32,138 nt of DNA from CAWUKT01 sp963923035 (GTDB lineage Bacteria; Bacteroidota; Bacteroidia; J057; JADKCL01), in NCBI GenBank assembly GCA_963923035.1, contig CAWUKT010000080.1, positions 1 to 32,138 of the forward strand, in the 5' to 3' direction. The position numbers were made by a program, and so were the translations under genes. Positions 16,103-24,664 of this stretch are shown here, piece after piece; position 1 is the stretch's first letter, and each line of letters begins with the position of its first letter. The notes beneath the pieces were generated by a model. The model made no database searches. It was not told where the DNA came from and saw only the letters and a list, made by a program, of their open reading frames with translations.

Positions 16103-16469
16103 AGGTGCAGATAGTGGAAATGAGTAACAAGGCAAAACAAGGCCTTGGAAGGGGAATATCTTGTCAAGCGAACGACATCTTCCATTCCCCAAGGGAAAAT
16201 ACACTCCAAAAAGACTTATAGCTTAGCTTGAAAGAATAGAAAAGAACCCATACTCTAGTCATCGAAAAGCCTTTTAAGGGCATTTGATTTGGTGGATAAG
16301 ATAGAAAAAAGGCGCGGGGAATGAAAGGTCGTCATTTTCCATTTTCTGCCTTACAAGAGACTTTCACCCGAATTTGAACGTTGAATAAATCGGGTGGCAG
16401 ACACTTGGCATAGATTGGTTGTCAACGCTCAAGGTGCATAACCCACTCTCAACCTAGAAAAGTTTTCTT
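16103..16469. other. Divergent intergenic region between the glycan/redox operon and the TPR gene
   Basis: About 370 bp without a credible gene. Near the minus-strand operon is an imperfect inverted repeat: GGGGAAT (16151-16157) and ATTCCCC (16184-16190), with the outer CCTT/AAGG halves also pairing. The short palindrome CTTGTCAAG lies inside it. This could be an operator for the redox-led operon, but I recognise no regulator family. The rest (16200-16440) is moderately AT-rich and shows no clear signal. Confidence 0.4.
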
Positions 16470-16477
16470 TAATTTTG
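16470..16477 (+). promoter_or_regulatory. Perfect -7 octamer upstream of the TPR gene
   Basis: TAATTTTG matches TAnnTTTG exactly, but no TTG is found at the expected -33 distance. It ends 1 nt before an in-frame ATG at 16479. If it is used, transcription begins at or after that ATG, which favours the downstream starts at 16503 or 16509. Confidence 0.4.
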
Positions 16478-16502
16478 CATGAAATTATCGCGAAGAGAAA
16501 GA

Positions 16503-18122
16503 ATGACCATGACGAAGTATTTGCTGGGGCTCTGTTTTTTCCTGCTCGGTGCAGGCAGCCTGATGGGCCAGAACTGGTATGAGCAAGGAAAGGCCGCCGA
16601 ACAACCGATGTTGCAGGTCGACTATTTTACCAAAGCCCTGAACATTGGGGAACGGACCGACAACTGGCTCTATTTTCGGCGGGGCTGGGCTTATTACAAT
16701 GCCAAGCGCTACCAACGGGCCATCCGGGACTTTCAGAAGGGTCAGGAGGTGGAAGGGACGCTGAAAAATGCCTTCCTGTTGGCTGGTTTGGCCTGGTGCT
16801 ACTATGAATTGGGCGAATATCCCAAGGCATTGGCCTTGGCGGAAGGTGCCATCGCGGAGATGCCCAGCAATACCCGGGCCTGGAATGCCAAGGGCTGGTG
16901 CCTCATTGGGATGAACCGCGATGAGGATGCGCTCGCGGCCTTCGACGAGTACGTGCGCCTCGCTCCCGATGAATTTGTGGGCTACTCCAACCGCTCCTAT
17001 GCCTATATGCAGGTGGGCCAATACGAAAATGTCATCCGCGACTGCGACCAGGCCCTCGCCATGATTGGCGAGAGTGAGTTCCTGATCGAGCGCAAGGCTT
17101 TCGCCATGATGAAACTCGACCGCAAGCAGGACGCGATTCAATTGCTCCGCGACAAAATCACCTACGAACCGAACGATCCCGCCTCCACCTGGGCCTTTGG
17201 CGAGCTGTTTTACCGCAACGAAGACTACGACGAGGCCATTCGCTACCATACCACCGCCCTCTCCCAGTACGAGCGCAAGGTGCGGGAAGACAAGGAATTC
17301 ATCCGGGAGTTCCGCGACAACCTCTACGAGATTTACCTGTCCCGGGGCCAGTCCCACGACGCCCTCAAGAATTACCAGCGGGCCCTCGCCGACTACAAGA
17401 AAGCCACCGAGACCAAGGAAGACGATTACCGCGCCTGGTACGAGATGGGCGCGTTGCAGACCTACCAGGAAAACTGGTACGAAGGTGCCCGGGCCTACGA
17501 GCGTGCCTTTGAATTGCGGCCCGACCTCAAATTTGGGTGGGTCAACCTCGGCTTCTGCTACGGCAAGCTGAACAACCTCGAACGCGCGGTCAGCGCGTAT
17601 TCCCGCGGCATCAAGAACAACCCCAAGGTGGGGCTGCTCTACAACAACCGCGGGTTCGTCTACCTCGAGATGAAAAAATACGAGCTCGCCCTGGGCGATC
17701 TCAAGAAAGCGATCGAGGTCGAGCCCGAAGTGGTCATGTCCCATGTGAGCCTGGGGGAGTACTATTATGACCGCAAGGACTACGGCAGCGCGATTGCGAA
17801 GCTGAACGAGGCCCTGGGAATGGAGGAAGGAAGCGACCAGGCCTATACAGTCGCGTATTTCACACGCGGCATGTGCTACCTCGACCAGGAGCAGTTTGCG
17901 CCGGCCATCCGCGATTTCCTGTCCGCCATCAAAATCCAGCCCGACCACGTCCTGGCCCACGAAGGACTGGGCATTGCCTACTATGAGTCCGAGAAGTTGT
18001 GTGATTCTTATAAGGCATTGCGGAAAGCGTTGGACCTGGAGAAAACCGTTCCTCACGAACGGAAAACAGCGCTCGAGTCCCCCAAATACCTGGGCAAGAT
18101 GACACGGAATCCCTGCCAGTAA
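16503..18122 (+). CDS. Exported tetratricopeptide-repeat protein
   Basis: A protein of about 539 aa, almost entirely TPR after a signal peptide (MTMTKYLLGLCFFLLGAGSLMGQ). Around a dozen 34-residue repeats can be followed, with typical cores such as WLYFRRGWAYYNAKRYQRAI, LAWCYYELGEYPKALALA and LYNNRGFVYLEMKKYELAL. TPR arrays bind proteins, and exported ones in Bacteroidota often serve in envelope assembly; no specific partner can be named. An in-frame ATG at 16479 is also open, but the purine-rich AGAGAAAG before 16503 and the -7 element just before 16479 favour the shorter form. No catalytic domain is visible. Confidence 0.9.
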   Translation: MTMTKYLLGLCFFLLGAGSLMGQNWYEQGKAAEQPMLQVDYFTKALNIGERTDNWLYFRRGWAYYNAKRYQRAIRDFQKGQEVEGTLKNAFLLAGLAWCYYELGEYPKALALAEGAIAEMPSNTRAWNAKGWCLIGMNRDEDALAAFDEYVRLAPDEFVGYSNRSYAYMQVGQYENVIRDCDQALAMIGESEFLIERKAFAMMKLDRKQDAIQLLRDKITYEPNDPASTWAFGELFYRNEDYDEAIRYHTTALSQYERKVREDKEFIREFRDNLYEIYLSRGQSHDALKNYQRALADYKKATETKEDDYRAWYEMGALQTYQENWYEGARAYERAFELRPDLKFGWVNLGFCYGKLNNLERAVSAYSRGIKNNPKVGLLYNNRGFVYLEMKKYELALGDLKKAIEVEPEVVMSHVSLGEYYYDRKDYGSAIAKLNEALGMEEGSDQAYTVAYFTRGMCYLDQEQFAPAIRDFLSAIKIQPDHVLAHEGLGIAYYESEKLCDSYKALRKALDLEKTVPHERKTALESPKYLGKMTRNPCQ

Positions 18123-18221
18123 ATCTCGGGTTCATTTTCCAGTTTCATTCCTCTTCCCTCCGACTCCTCTCAGAACGGCGGGCACGTATTTCATTTCCTC
18201 AACACATCACTATCAATCAGG

Positions 18222-18253
18222 GACTTACAATAAGTCTTTTGTCAAATAAGACT
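18222..18253 (+). terminator. Weak hairpins, possible terminator after the TPR gene
   Basis: GACTTA-CAA-TAAGTC (18222-18236) followed by TTTT could be a weak terminator. A second stem, AGTCTT (18233-18238) with AAGACT (18248-18253), uses part of the same arm, so the two folds exclude each other. The rest of the 18123-18362 gap shows nothing clear apart from TAACTTCG (18329-18336), a weak -7-like element 26 nt before the next ATG. Confidence 0.35.
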
Positions 18254-18362
18254 CAGCACCACGGAACAAGGAGGGAGAGCGGCGGCCCTCATTGTCGGTT
18301 TGGGGCGGGAATTGCGGGAAAGAATTGATAACTTCGCCCCCTCGATAGTGTTCGCTGTACCT

Positions 18363-19052
18363 ATGAATCTCGTCGCCCATTTTTACTTGGACCGCGATCT
18401 CGTCAACTCCTATTTTACGGTTGGCGCGGCGACACCTGATTTACTTTCCATCTACAATTCCTCCCTGCGGATCAAAGCCCGCCACCTCCGCCTCCTCTCC
18501 GAGGAGGACCTGGGGAAGATCACGCCCCCCTTTCTGGACGGCCTCAACCGCCACTTCTTCGCGGACGGCATTTTTCATACTTCCCCCACCTTCCACGCCT
18601 CCACCAAGCGGATTTCCACCATGCTGGAAGAATATTTTCCCGATTTGGAGGTCAAACGGAAGTTTTTTGTGGGCCATATACTGTTGGAGTTGTTGCTGGA
18701 CAAAGTGCTCATCAACCTGAACCCCGGGATTTTGGAATCCTATTACGGGCATTTTGAGGCGTTGCAGCCCTTCCGGGACATACAGCGCTCCATCGAAATC
18801 GCAGTGGGACATCCCGTCCCCAACTACGAGACCTACCTGACCAAGTTCCTCCGGAAAAAGTGGCTGTATGCCTACGCCGACGCCGAGCACATCGCCTGGA
18901 TCCTGAAACGCATCTTACGCCGGGTCCGCATCCGCAATACCCATTACCTCACTTCCCCGAACTTTTTCAAGTTGATGCAGGACTTTGAGGAAGAATTGAC
19001 CGAGTACCACGAGCTGTTTTTTACCGAGATACGAACGGCAGCTGACATGTAG
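18363..19052 (+). CDS. AcpH-like (ACP phosphodiesterase-related) protein
   Basis: A 229-aa protein. The opening MNLVAHFYLDRD closely resembles the MNFLAHLYL start of acyl-carrier-protein phosphodiesterases (AcpH). Potential metal-binding residues follow in the same order as in that family: His6, Asp26 (GAATPDLLS), His64 and Asp68 (HFFAD), and His105 with Asp113 (GHILLELLLD). AcpH removes the phosphopantetheine arm from ACP. Similarity outside the motifs is weak by eye, so the substrate may differ. An upstream GTG/TTG-type start would add 21 residues of unlikely sequence; I start at the ATG that gives the family-typical N-terminus. It is encoded alone between the TPR and thioredoxin genes. Confidence 0.7.
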   Translation: MNLVAHFYLDRDLVNSYFTVGAATPDLLSIYNSSLRIKARHLRLLSEEDLGKITPPFLDGLNRHFFADGIFHTSPTFHASTKRISTMLEEYFPDLEVKRKFFVGHILLELLLDKVLINLNPGILESYYGHFEALQPFRDIQRSIEIAVGHPVPNYETYLTKFLRKKWLYAYADAEHIAWILKRILRRVRIRNTHYLTSPNFFKLMQDFEEELTEYHELFFTEIRTAADM

Positions 19053-19158
19053 CCCGTGCAACATTTCAATTTTTCCTGAGTCTTTTCTGTACCTTTAACC
19101 CTGTTTTTGATTATGGTTGAAGACGTCACCAAATTATACTCACCAAATCCCTATCACC

Positions 19159-20343
19159 ATGCATAAACTCATCCATCCTCTGCTCATCCTGTTGTTGGCT
19201 GTGGGAAGTCAACAAATCAAGGCCGAGAGCATCGAATTCATTCACGACTGGGAAGAAGCCCTCACCGCTGCCAATGAGCAGGACAAGCCGATCTTCCTGG
19301 ACGCTTATACCACCTGGTGTGGTCCCTGTAAGTGGATGGCCGCCAATGTTTTCACGGATGAAAATGTCGCCAAGTTCTACAATGCGAACTTCATCAATGT
19401 CAAGTTGGACATGGAGCGCGGAGACGGCCTCGAACTGGCCAAGATGTATGGGGTACAGGCCTACCCTTCCCTCCTCTTCTTCAACGAATCGGGCAAAATC
19501 ACCCACCGCGTGGCCGGCGTCCGGGCCGGACAAGACTTCATTGATCTGGGCAAGGCCGCGATGGAGACCCAAGAGCCCCTTTACCAGATGTACTCCCAAA
19601 TCGAAACGGGCAAATACGACCGGGACCTGCTTTTCAAATACGTCCTGCACGGCACCGAAGTCAGCATGGACGTCGCCAAAGAAGCCAAGGAACTGAAAGA
19701 TGGATTGGAAGCAAAGGAAATCCTGACGGAATCGGGCTGGGCCTTCTTCTTGCGCCAAATGTACAGCGTGGAAGATGAGTTTTGGACCTATTTCATGGAG
19801 AACCGGGCCCAGTTCGATGAAAAATTTGGGAAGGAGCAGACCGAGAAAAAGTACTATCTCAACCACGTCGTTTCCTATGAACAGGCCATCCGGGCCTCCG
19901 ACAAAGAGAAAGTGGCATCGCTCGCCAAGGTCTTCCAGGACAACAAGGCTCCCGAAGACATGATGGGCTATTACCACGGGCTGACCCTGACCTGGATCGA
20001 ACAAGAAGAAGGGCTCGAAGCCGGCTACCGAACTCTCCACGAGTGGGTGCAGGAAGGCCGCTACGCCGATGCGAATACCTTGAACAACAAGGCTTGGGAG
20101 GTCTACGAGACCAAAGAAATCGATCCTGAGTATGTAGAAATGGCCATTGTGTGGACGGAAAAGGCCATGGAAACCGACCGTAGCTCCGCCGTCGTGGACA
20201 CCTACGCCATGCTCCTGTACAAAAATGGCCAGCTCGACCGCGCGATTGAGGCGGCCGAAGAGTCCATCGCCTTGGCGAAAGAGTCTGGGGAAGATGCCAG
20301 TGCCACGGAGAAGGCCCTCGAAAAAATGAAGAAAGAGCGCTAA
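19159..20343 (+). CDS. Exported thioredoxin-fold protein with TPR-like C-terminal part
   Basis: A 394-aa protein. A signal peptide (MHKLIHPLLILLLAVGSQQIKA) leads to a thioredoxin domain at about residues 23-145. The active site is complete: Trp53-Cys54-Gly-Pro-Cys57-Lys, with the cis-Pro region AYPSLLFF. The C-terminal 230 residues are helical, and the last part (about 300-390) has TPR-like spacing (NNKAWEVYE, VVDTYAMLLYKNGQLDRAIEAAEESIALAKE). It is probably a periplasmic thiol oxidoreductase acting on exported proteins; whether it reduces or oxidises them cannot be told. I use the ATG at 19159 because the longer form starts at a TTG and lacks a sensible signal peptide. A strong terminator follows. 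Confidence 0.9.
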   Translation: MHKLIHPLLILLLAVGSQQIKAESIEFIHDWEEALTAANEQDKPIFLDAYTTWCGPCKWMAANVFTDENVAKFYNANFINVKLDMERGDGLELAKMYGVQAYPSLLFFNESGKITHRVAGVRAGQDFIDLGKAAMETQEPLYQMYSQIETGKYDRDLLFKYVLHGTEVSMDVAKEAKELKDGLEAKEILTESGWAFFLRQMYSVEDEFWTYFMENRAQFDEKFGKEQTEKKYYLNHVVSYEQAIRASDKEKVASLAKVFQDNKAPEDMMGYYHGLTLTWIEQEEGLEAGYRTLHEWVQEGRYADANTLNNKAWEVYETKEIDPEYVEMAIVWTEKAMETDRSSAVVDTYAMLLYKNGQLDRAIEAAEESIALAKESGEDASATEKALEKMKKER

Positions 20344-20365
20344 AAAGAGCGGTTCACAGCAATAT

Positions 20366-20401
20366 AACCGGAAAAAGGCCTGGGTCTTTTTCCGGTTTTT
20401 T
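20366..20401 (+). terminator. Rho-independent terminator after the thioredoxin-fold gene
   Basis: A perfect 12-bp stem, AACCGGAAAAAG/CTTTTTCCGGTT (20366-20377 and 20386-20397), with an 8-nt loop, is followed by TTTT. It lies 22 nt after the stop codon. Confidence 0.95.
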
Positions 20402-20655
20402 CATTTGGGGACGTAATATGCGGGGAAAAATGAACTCGATCTTTTGGGGGATGCCCGAAACGGGGAGTTTCCGACCTCAACCAGTCCCAAACTGGTAATG
20501 GGAAGGGAGTTGGCAGAAAAAAGCTGGATTCGGATGGAAAAATCGAATGGATAAATGGAGCTGAATGGGTAAGAATGGGCCCAGATCGAATTGAAGGGCG
20601 GGAGGAGAAAGGCTAATTTCCTATCACGATACTATCCACCCGATCTATCAACGCC
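20402..20655. other. Intergenic region before the T9SS cargo gene
   Basis: About 250 bp (312 bp with the terminator) without a credible ORF. It is purine-rich on the plus strand, with a small CCAGT/ACTGG inverted repeat near 20485 and no recognisable RNA gene. The only supported element is the promoter candidate at its downstream end. Confidence 0.5.
20591..20621 (+). promoter_or_regulatory. Candidate promoter of the T9SS cargo gene
   Basis: TTG (20591-20593), a 20-nt spacer and TAATTTCC (20614-20621) fit the phylum layout, though the -7 octamer misses the final TG. A leader of about 30 nt would follow before the ATG at 20656. Confidence 0.35.
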
Positions 20656-22377
20656 ATGAAAATCATTTTTTATCGATTTGTCCCCTTGGGACTCCTTGCT
20701 GTATTCTGCTTTCCAGCGATCCTTTCTAGCCAAAACATTCCAAACAACCTGTTCCAGTTCAGTGTCACTGAACCCTGTCCTTACGATTCCTCCGTTCTTT
20801 ATACCCACCCCTCTCAATGGAATGCCTTCCAAACCCTCGACTCCACGCGGTGGGGCCCCATTGATTCCAGCTGCATTCCCTCCGACGTCCCCGGAATGAC
20901 CACCGGTGCCTTCATCCGCGGCGGCGACCTGAACCGCGACCTGCCCGTCTATTTCAATGCAGCCCTGAAGAGCAATGGGAGTTCGGTCGCCCTGGACAGC
21001 AACGCCCTCTACAAGATCAATTTTTCCGGCTTCCCCAGCCCCTTTACCATGTGGCAATACGGGGATACCTGCAAGGAGGAATTCTGTTCGGGTATGGAAC
21101 TGGGCGTCGAAATTCCCGACAGCGCCGGGACCGGGACCACCACCCGGTGGTACAATATGGCATTCGATAACTTTTTCGGGGGCGAGTTCTGCTTTCCCAC
21201 CGAACGCTTCCCCGGCGGCAACTCCCTCAGCCGATTCTGGCTCAAGCTGACCCCCAACAATCCGCCCATCGCCCCCGATTCAGCCCGACTCACATTTGTC
21301 GGCCTGGACGACATGACCTTCTCCACCGAGAAAGTCCGGGAAATGGAAGCCAGCTTCAACGGTTTCAACTACGAAGTCTTCCTCACCCAATTCTCCGGGA
21401 ATTGCCCCAGCTTCATTTGCCCCAACAAGATGCTCATGTACGGGGACACCACTTACCCGGACGCCAACCACATTTCCTACGTCGACGTCAATCCCGTTCC
21501 GAATTCTCCTAACCAGGAACAGATCGAGATCATTCTGGATTTTGGTACCTACCTCATCGCCCAGCCCTTCGTGGAACTGCGCGGCGGGCTCGTCCAGGGA
21601 GATACCATCCGCCATACCTACAACCTCATCAATACCGGGGGCAATATTTGCAGCTTTGGGTTCGCGGAATTGGTCTTCGAACGGGGCAACGACTTCACTT
21701 TCCACGACGGCAAAATCTCATTCAGCGACAAAATGGGCTGCCTCATGTTTGGGCGGGGCAGTACCTTCGAGATGGTACCGGGGAGCAAACTCGACTACGG
21801 ACACAAAGGCCAGGGCATGTTGGCCCTGCGGTCAGGCGGCAAACTCATTCTGCAAAAAGACGCAGCACTAACCATTCAAAATACCTTGATCATTGGTGAT
21901 TACATCAACGAACCCGATCCCCGTCCCATTGAAATTGAACTCCACCGGGGCAGCCGGTTGACATTTGCGCCGGGCTCCCACCTGTCCGGCGAGCTCAGCC
22001 TCTACCCAGAAGACATGGTCCTGACCGTCCACATGAAGGGTGGCGTCCTCGACGACAGCGAATTGACGCCGCAGGAGCGGGCCATGATCCGCAAGGTCTA
22101 CGACCGGCCCCAGACCCAATTCGAGGACAATGTCCTGATCCACGGCAATCCCTTTGGCGACGAGCTGGGCTTGGCGGTCATCGGGGAAGGCGGCGAAAAT
22201 CTGGCACTGGAAGTGCTGGATGTGGAAGGAAGAAGGGTCGTGCAAAAGAATTATGTCCTGGAGGAAGGCATCAACGACCTCCGCGTATTGACCCCAGCAT
22301 TGGGAACCGGTGTCTACTTCCTCCGGTTGCAACAAGGCGAAGCCGTCGTGGTCCGACGGGTCGTCAAAATAGATTAA
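20656..22377 (+). CDS. Secreted protein with T9SS type A sorting domain
   Basis: A 573-aa protein. It begins with a signal peptide (MKIIFYRFVPLGLLAVFCFPAILSSQ). Next come a cysteine-containing region of unknown fold (about 30-300) and a beta-strand-rich stretch with repeated GG.LVL/GSKL patterns (about 310-460) that may form a beta-helix. The end is a T9SS sorting domain of about 80 residues, from VLIHGNPFGDELGLAVIG onward, with LEVLDVEGRRV and GVYFLRLQQGEAVVVRRVVKID. The last part directs secretion through the outer membrane by the type IX system and usually surface attachment. No enzymatic motif is visible, so it may be an adhesin or surface structural protein. The stop overlaps that of the convergent exonuclease gene within TTAA. 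Confidence 0.9.
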   Translation: MKIIFYRFVPLGLLAVFCFPAILSSQNIPNNLFQFSVTEPCPYDSSVLYTHPSQWNAFQTLDSTRWGPIDSSCIPSDVPGMTTGAFIRGGDLNRDLPVYFNAALKSNGSSVALDSNALYKINFSGFPSPFTMWQYGDTCKEEFCSGMELGVEIPDSAGTGTTTRWYNMAFDNFFGGEFCFPTERFPGGNSLSRFWLKLTPNNPPIAPDSARLTFVGLDDMTFSTEKVREMEASFNGFNYEVFLTQFSGNCPSFICPNKMLMYGDTTYPDANHISYVDVNPVPNSPNQEQIEIILDFGTYLIAQPFVELRGGLVQGDTIRHTYNLINTGGNICSFGFAELVFERGNDFTFHDGKISFSDKMGCLMFGRGSTFEMVPGSKLDYGHKGQGMLALRSGGKLILQKDAALTIQNTLIIGDYINEPDPRPIEIELHRGSRLTFAPGSHLSGELSLYPEDMVLTVHMKGGVLDDSELTPQERAMIRKVYDRPQTQFEDNVLIHGNPFGDELGLAVIGEGGENLALEVLDVEGRRVVQKNYVLEEGINDLRVLTPALGTGVYFLRLQQGEAVVVRRVVKID

Positions 22378-22943
22378 ACCACGCCCAGTTTTTGAAGGGC
22401 GAAATAGCATTTCTTCGTGGCCCGAACGTCTCCGAGTGCATCGTGGGCGTTCGGGAATGTTTTTCCAAACAGTTTGCGGTGAAGTTCGTCCAGGGTCGGC
22501 CATTTGAAGCCGTACTTGCCGGGCAATTGGCAGAAGTCCGTGGACTCGACCTTGGTACAGATGCGCTCCCGGTGCCACAATTGGTGGGGCACCTCCTTGC
22601 GGATGAATTCCGCTCCGACGATCTTCTCGTCAAAGGTCACGTTGTGGCCCACCACCAACGTACTCGCTTCGACCGCCCGGGCGAACTGGTGCAGGACCTC
22701 GGAGAGGGCCACGCCGGAAGTTTCAGCCAGGTGCTGGCTGATCCCGTGTACCTGCGTCGACGATGCGGGGATCGTATAGCCTTCCGGACGCACGATGAAG
22801 CTGTTTTCCTCCACCTCATTTCCATCCTCCCCCGCCATGATCCACGCAATCTGAACCATCCGCGGCCAGTTGGAGGTCTGGGAAACAGGCGCCTTGTAAT
22901 TGCGGGGAAGTCCGGTGGTTTCCGTGTCGAAGAAGAGGTACAT
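22374..22943 (-). CDS. DEDDh 3'-5' exonuclease, DNA polymerase III epsilon-like
   Basis: A 189-aa exonuclease with all DEDDh residues: Asp6 and Glu8 (DTETTG), Asp105 (HNVTFDEKI), and His167 and Asp172 (HDALGDV). It should remove nucleotides from DNA or RNA 3' ends. Size and layout fit stand-alone epsilon-like exonucleases in Bacteroidota. Whether it proofreads for the replicative polymerase, which may have its own PHP or exonuclease activity, is unknown. I use the ATG at 22943, which begins directly at the first catalytic strand; the 24 extra upstream codons are unlikely. It lies 94 nt downstream of the ScfR-like regulator on the same strand, and its stop overlaps the T9SS gene by 4 nt. Confidence 0.93.
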   Translation of the reverse strand: MYLFFDTETTGLPRNYKAPVSQTSNWPRMVQIAWIMAGEDGNEVEENSFIVRPEGYTIPASSTQVHGISQHLAETSGVALSEVLHQFARAVEASTLVVGHNVTFDEKIVGAEFIRKEVPHQLWHRERICTKVESTDFCQLPGKYGFKWPTLDELHRKLFGKTFPNAHDALGDVRATKKCYFALQKLGVV

Positions 22944-23037
22944 ACAGTTGGGTTTGGCGGACAATATGGGAAAAATGACGGGAAAAAGGGATTCGGGTTG
23001 TCCCCATTTTCCCATCTTCTACTCTTCCGGCCAGCCT

Positions 23038-24519
23038 TCAATTCAATTCTCCCAAGTGGTTCAAGATTTCCTCTTTGCGCTGCTTCTCCTCCAAAATCCG
23101 GGGCGATGCTCCTCTTGCCTCACAATTGGCGATGCCGCACCGCTCACAGGTCGTGTGTACTTCCCGCACAGGGAGTTGGGGGTCGCTGAGGAAATAGAAA
23201 ATGCTGCGCAAATGGGTGTTCAGGAGCATCCCGATGGTAACGCTCACCCCGCGGTCCGGTTCTCCGAAGCGCGGACTAGCAATCGAAATGCACAGGTATT
23301 CGCTGTTCGTCTCCCAATACCGAGAGATTTGGGCGTCCGCCACCAGGGGCTGGTCGGAATAGTGCGTGCCCATCCTTTGCTTCTTCAGCGTGGTGACCGA
23401 TACCCAACGGTTGCAGAAATGTTCGTGGAGCTCGTTGTTGTAGGGGCTGTGGAGTTGGGACAAATGGAGGTCCTTGGTCATGGAAAATGTCTTCAGGTCC
23501 AGGCTTCCTTCGATGCGGAGGAAAAACAGGTCCTGGATGCCGAAGTGGTGGGGCAAAATATTGGTGAGGCGTTGCAGCAGCATCTCGGGCGTCACCTTGT
23601 ACTTTTCGAGGAGGTCTAGGAAAAGGTCCGGGCTCCAGGTATTGTGGCGGGCCACCTGGCGGATGTCCTCCGCCAGCCGGTCCTCATCCATCAACAAAGC
23701 CGCCGCGAAGTGAGATGCCTTGTAGTTGTGGAGCAGCAAATCGAAGGAGTCGATCTTCTGGGGCGGAGTTTCCAGCGGGCGCTTGTCCAGTTCAAGGAAC
23801 TGGAAGCCCAATTCCCGCGCGAGCAGGAAACTTTCCCGCTCGCGGGAGATGCCCTTCTTTAAATAAAGCGTCTTAGTCTTCGGACTGAAATAGGAGCGGA
23901 CACTCCGCAGCATTTTGTCCCCGGCCAAAGTTTCCCGGTCCACCCGGACATGGTACAGCTCCTGGAGGTGCTCCTCCAAAAACTCCGGGGTGAACGGCCC
24001 ATCATCCTCAATCGAATAAAAGCGCTTGAACTCCTTGCTCTGGCGTTCCAGTTCCGGGAAATAGTTGTTGTGCATGTCCTGGTAGGAACGCAAGGCCTCT
24101 TTGTAGAATTCGGCTCCCTTGATCTGGTAGTTGCGGGCCAATCGGAAAATGGTGGAGATAAACGCATTGACGCGGTCGGGGGTCTGAGCGAACAATTCGA
24201 TGAGCTTTTCCTGGCTGATCCCAAATTCATCCAGCGGGAACAGCTTGAAAAACTTGGACGTCATCAGGTCGATGATCGGCTGCAATTTTTTCGACGCATC
24301 CAGGCCCACCAAGAAATTATAATCGACATCCAGCGCCTCCGCCAAGCGGGAAATTTTATTCGGTTTGGGGTACCGTTTTCCCTTCTCGATGTCATTCAAA
24401 TAGGAAGTGGACAAACCGGTAAGTCCCGACAATTCCTGGTAAGAGAAATCCTTTTGCCGCCGCAAATACCGCACTTTGAACCCGAATACCAGCTTGATGA
24501 TTTGATCCTCGCTTATCAT
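23038..24519 (-). CDS. ScfR/RamB-type transcriptional regulator (XRE HTH plus degenerate IrrE-like domain)
   Basis: A 493-aa regulator. An XRE helix-turn-helix covers about residues 13-66 (FSYQELSGLTGLSTSYLNDIEKG). A middle IrrE/ImmA-like domain has RELGF at 235-239 in place of HExxH, so the metal site is lost. The C-terminal short-chain-fatty-acid-regulator domain ends with a Cys motif, Cys458, Cys461 and Cys466 (CERCGIANC), and EARGASP. Known members of this family control acetate, propionate or glyoxylate genes, for example RamB at aceA/aceB in Corynebacterium. Its divergent placement to malate synthase and isocitrate lyase fits that role directly. I take the ATG at 24519; a longer form would need a TTG. 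A perfect -7 octamer, TATATTTG (24572-24565), lies 45 nt upstream, just beside the divergon palindrome. Confidence 0.93.
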   Translation of the reverse strand: MISEDQIIKLVFGFKVRYLRRQKDFSYQELSGLTGLSTSYLNDIEKGKRYPKPNKISRLAEALDVDYNFLVGLDASKKLQPIIDLMTSKFFKLFPLDEFGISQEKLIELFAQTPDRVNAFISTIFRLARNYQIKGAEFYKEALRSYQDMHNNYFPELERQSKEFKRFYSIEDDGPFTPEFLEEHLQELYHVRVDRETLAGDKMLRSVRSYFSPKTKTLYLKKGISRERESFLLARELGFQFLELDKRPLETPPQKIDSFDLLLHNYKASHFAAALLMDEDRLAEDIRQVARHNTWSPDLFLDLLEKYKVTPEMLLQRLTNILPHHFGIQDLFFLRIEGSLDLKTFSMTKDLHLSQLHSPYNNELHEHFCNRWVSVTTLKKQRMGTHYSDQPLVADAQISRYWETNSEYLCISIASPRFGEPDRGVSVTIGMLLNTHLRSIFYFLSDPQLPVREVHTTCERCGIANCEARGASPRILEEKQRKEEILNHLGELN

Positions 24520-24564
24520 AAACACTTGATTTTCTGACTTCTGCAAGAAAAAGAGGAACGAAAT

Positions 24565-24572
24565 CAAATATA
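24565..24572 (-). promoter_or_regulatory. Perfect -7 element for the ScfR-type regulator
   Basis: On the minus strand TATATTTG matches TAnnTTTG. No TTG sits at the expected -33 position; that place is taken by the GAATAATTAT repeat (24593-24602). This suggests a weak or activator-dependent promoter, with autoregulation possible. Confidence 0.45.
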
Positions 24573-24592
24573 GCCAAGCATCGCTAGAAACG

Positions 24593-24637
24593 GAATAATT
24601 ATTTTTAGCGGAATTTCCGCTAATTGCGAATAATTAT
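24593..24637. promoter_or_regulatory. Candidate operator of the aceB / ScfR divergon
   Basis: The core is a perfect inverted repeat, TTAGCGGAATTTCCGCTAA (24605-24623), with 9-bp arms around a single central base. It is flanked by two copies of the direct repeat GAATAATTAT (24593-24602 and 24628-24637), 35 bp apart, which are preceded by half-site-like CG or GC. GCGGAAT-type half-sites therefore occur several times in 45 bp. The position between the two starts suits binding by the ScfR-type regulator. Confidence 0.65.
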
Positions 24638-24664
24638 ATATATTGCTCGAAATATGAAAAGGCT

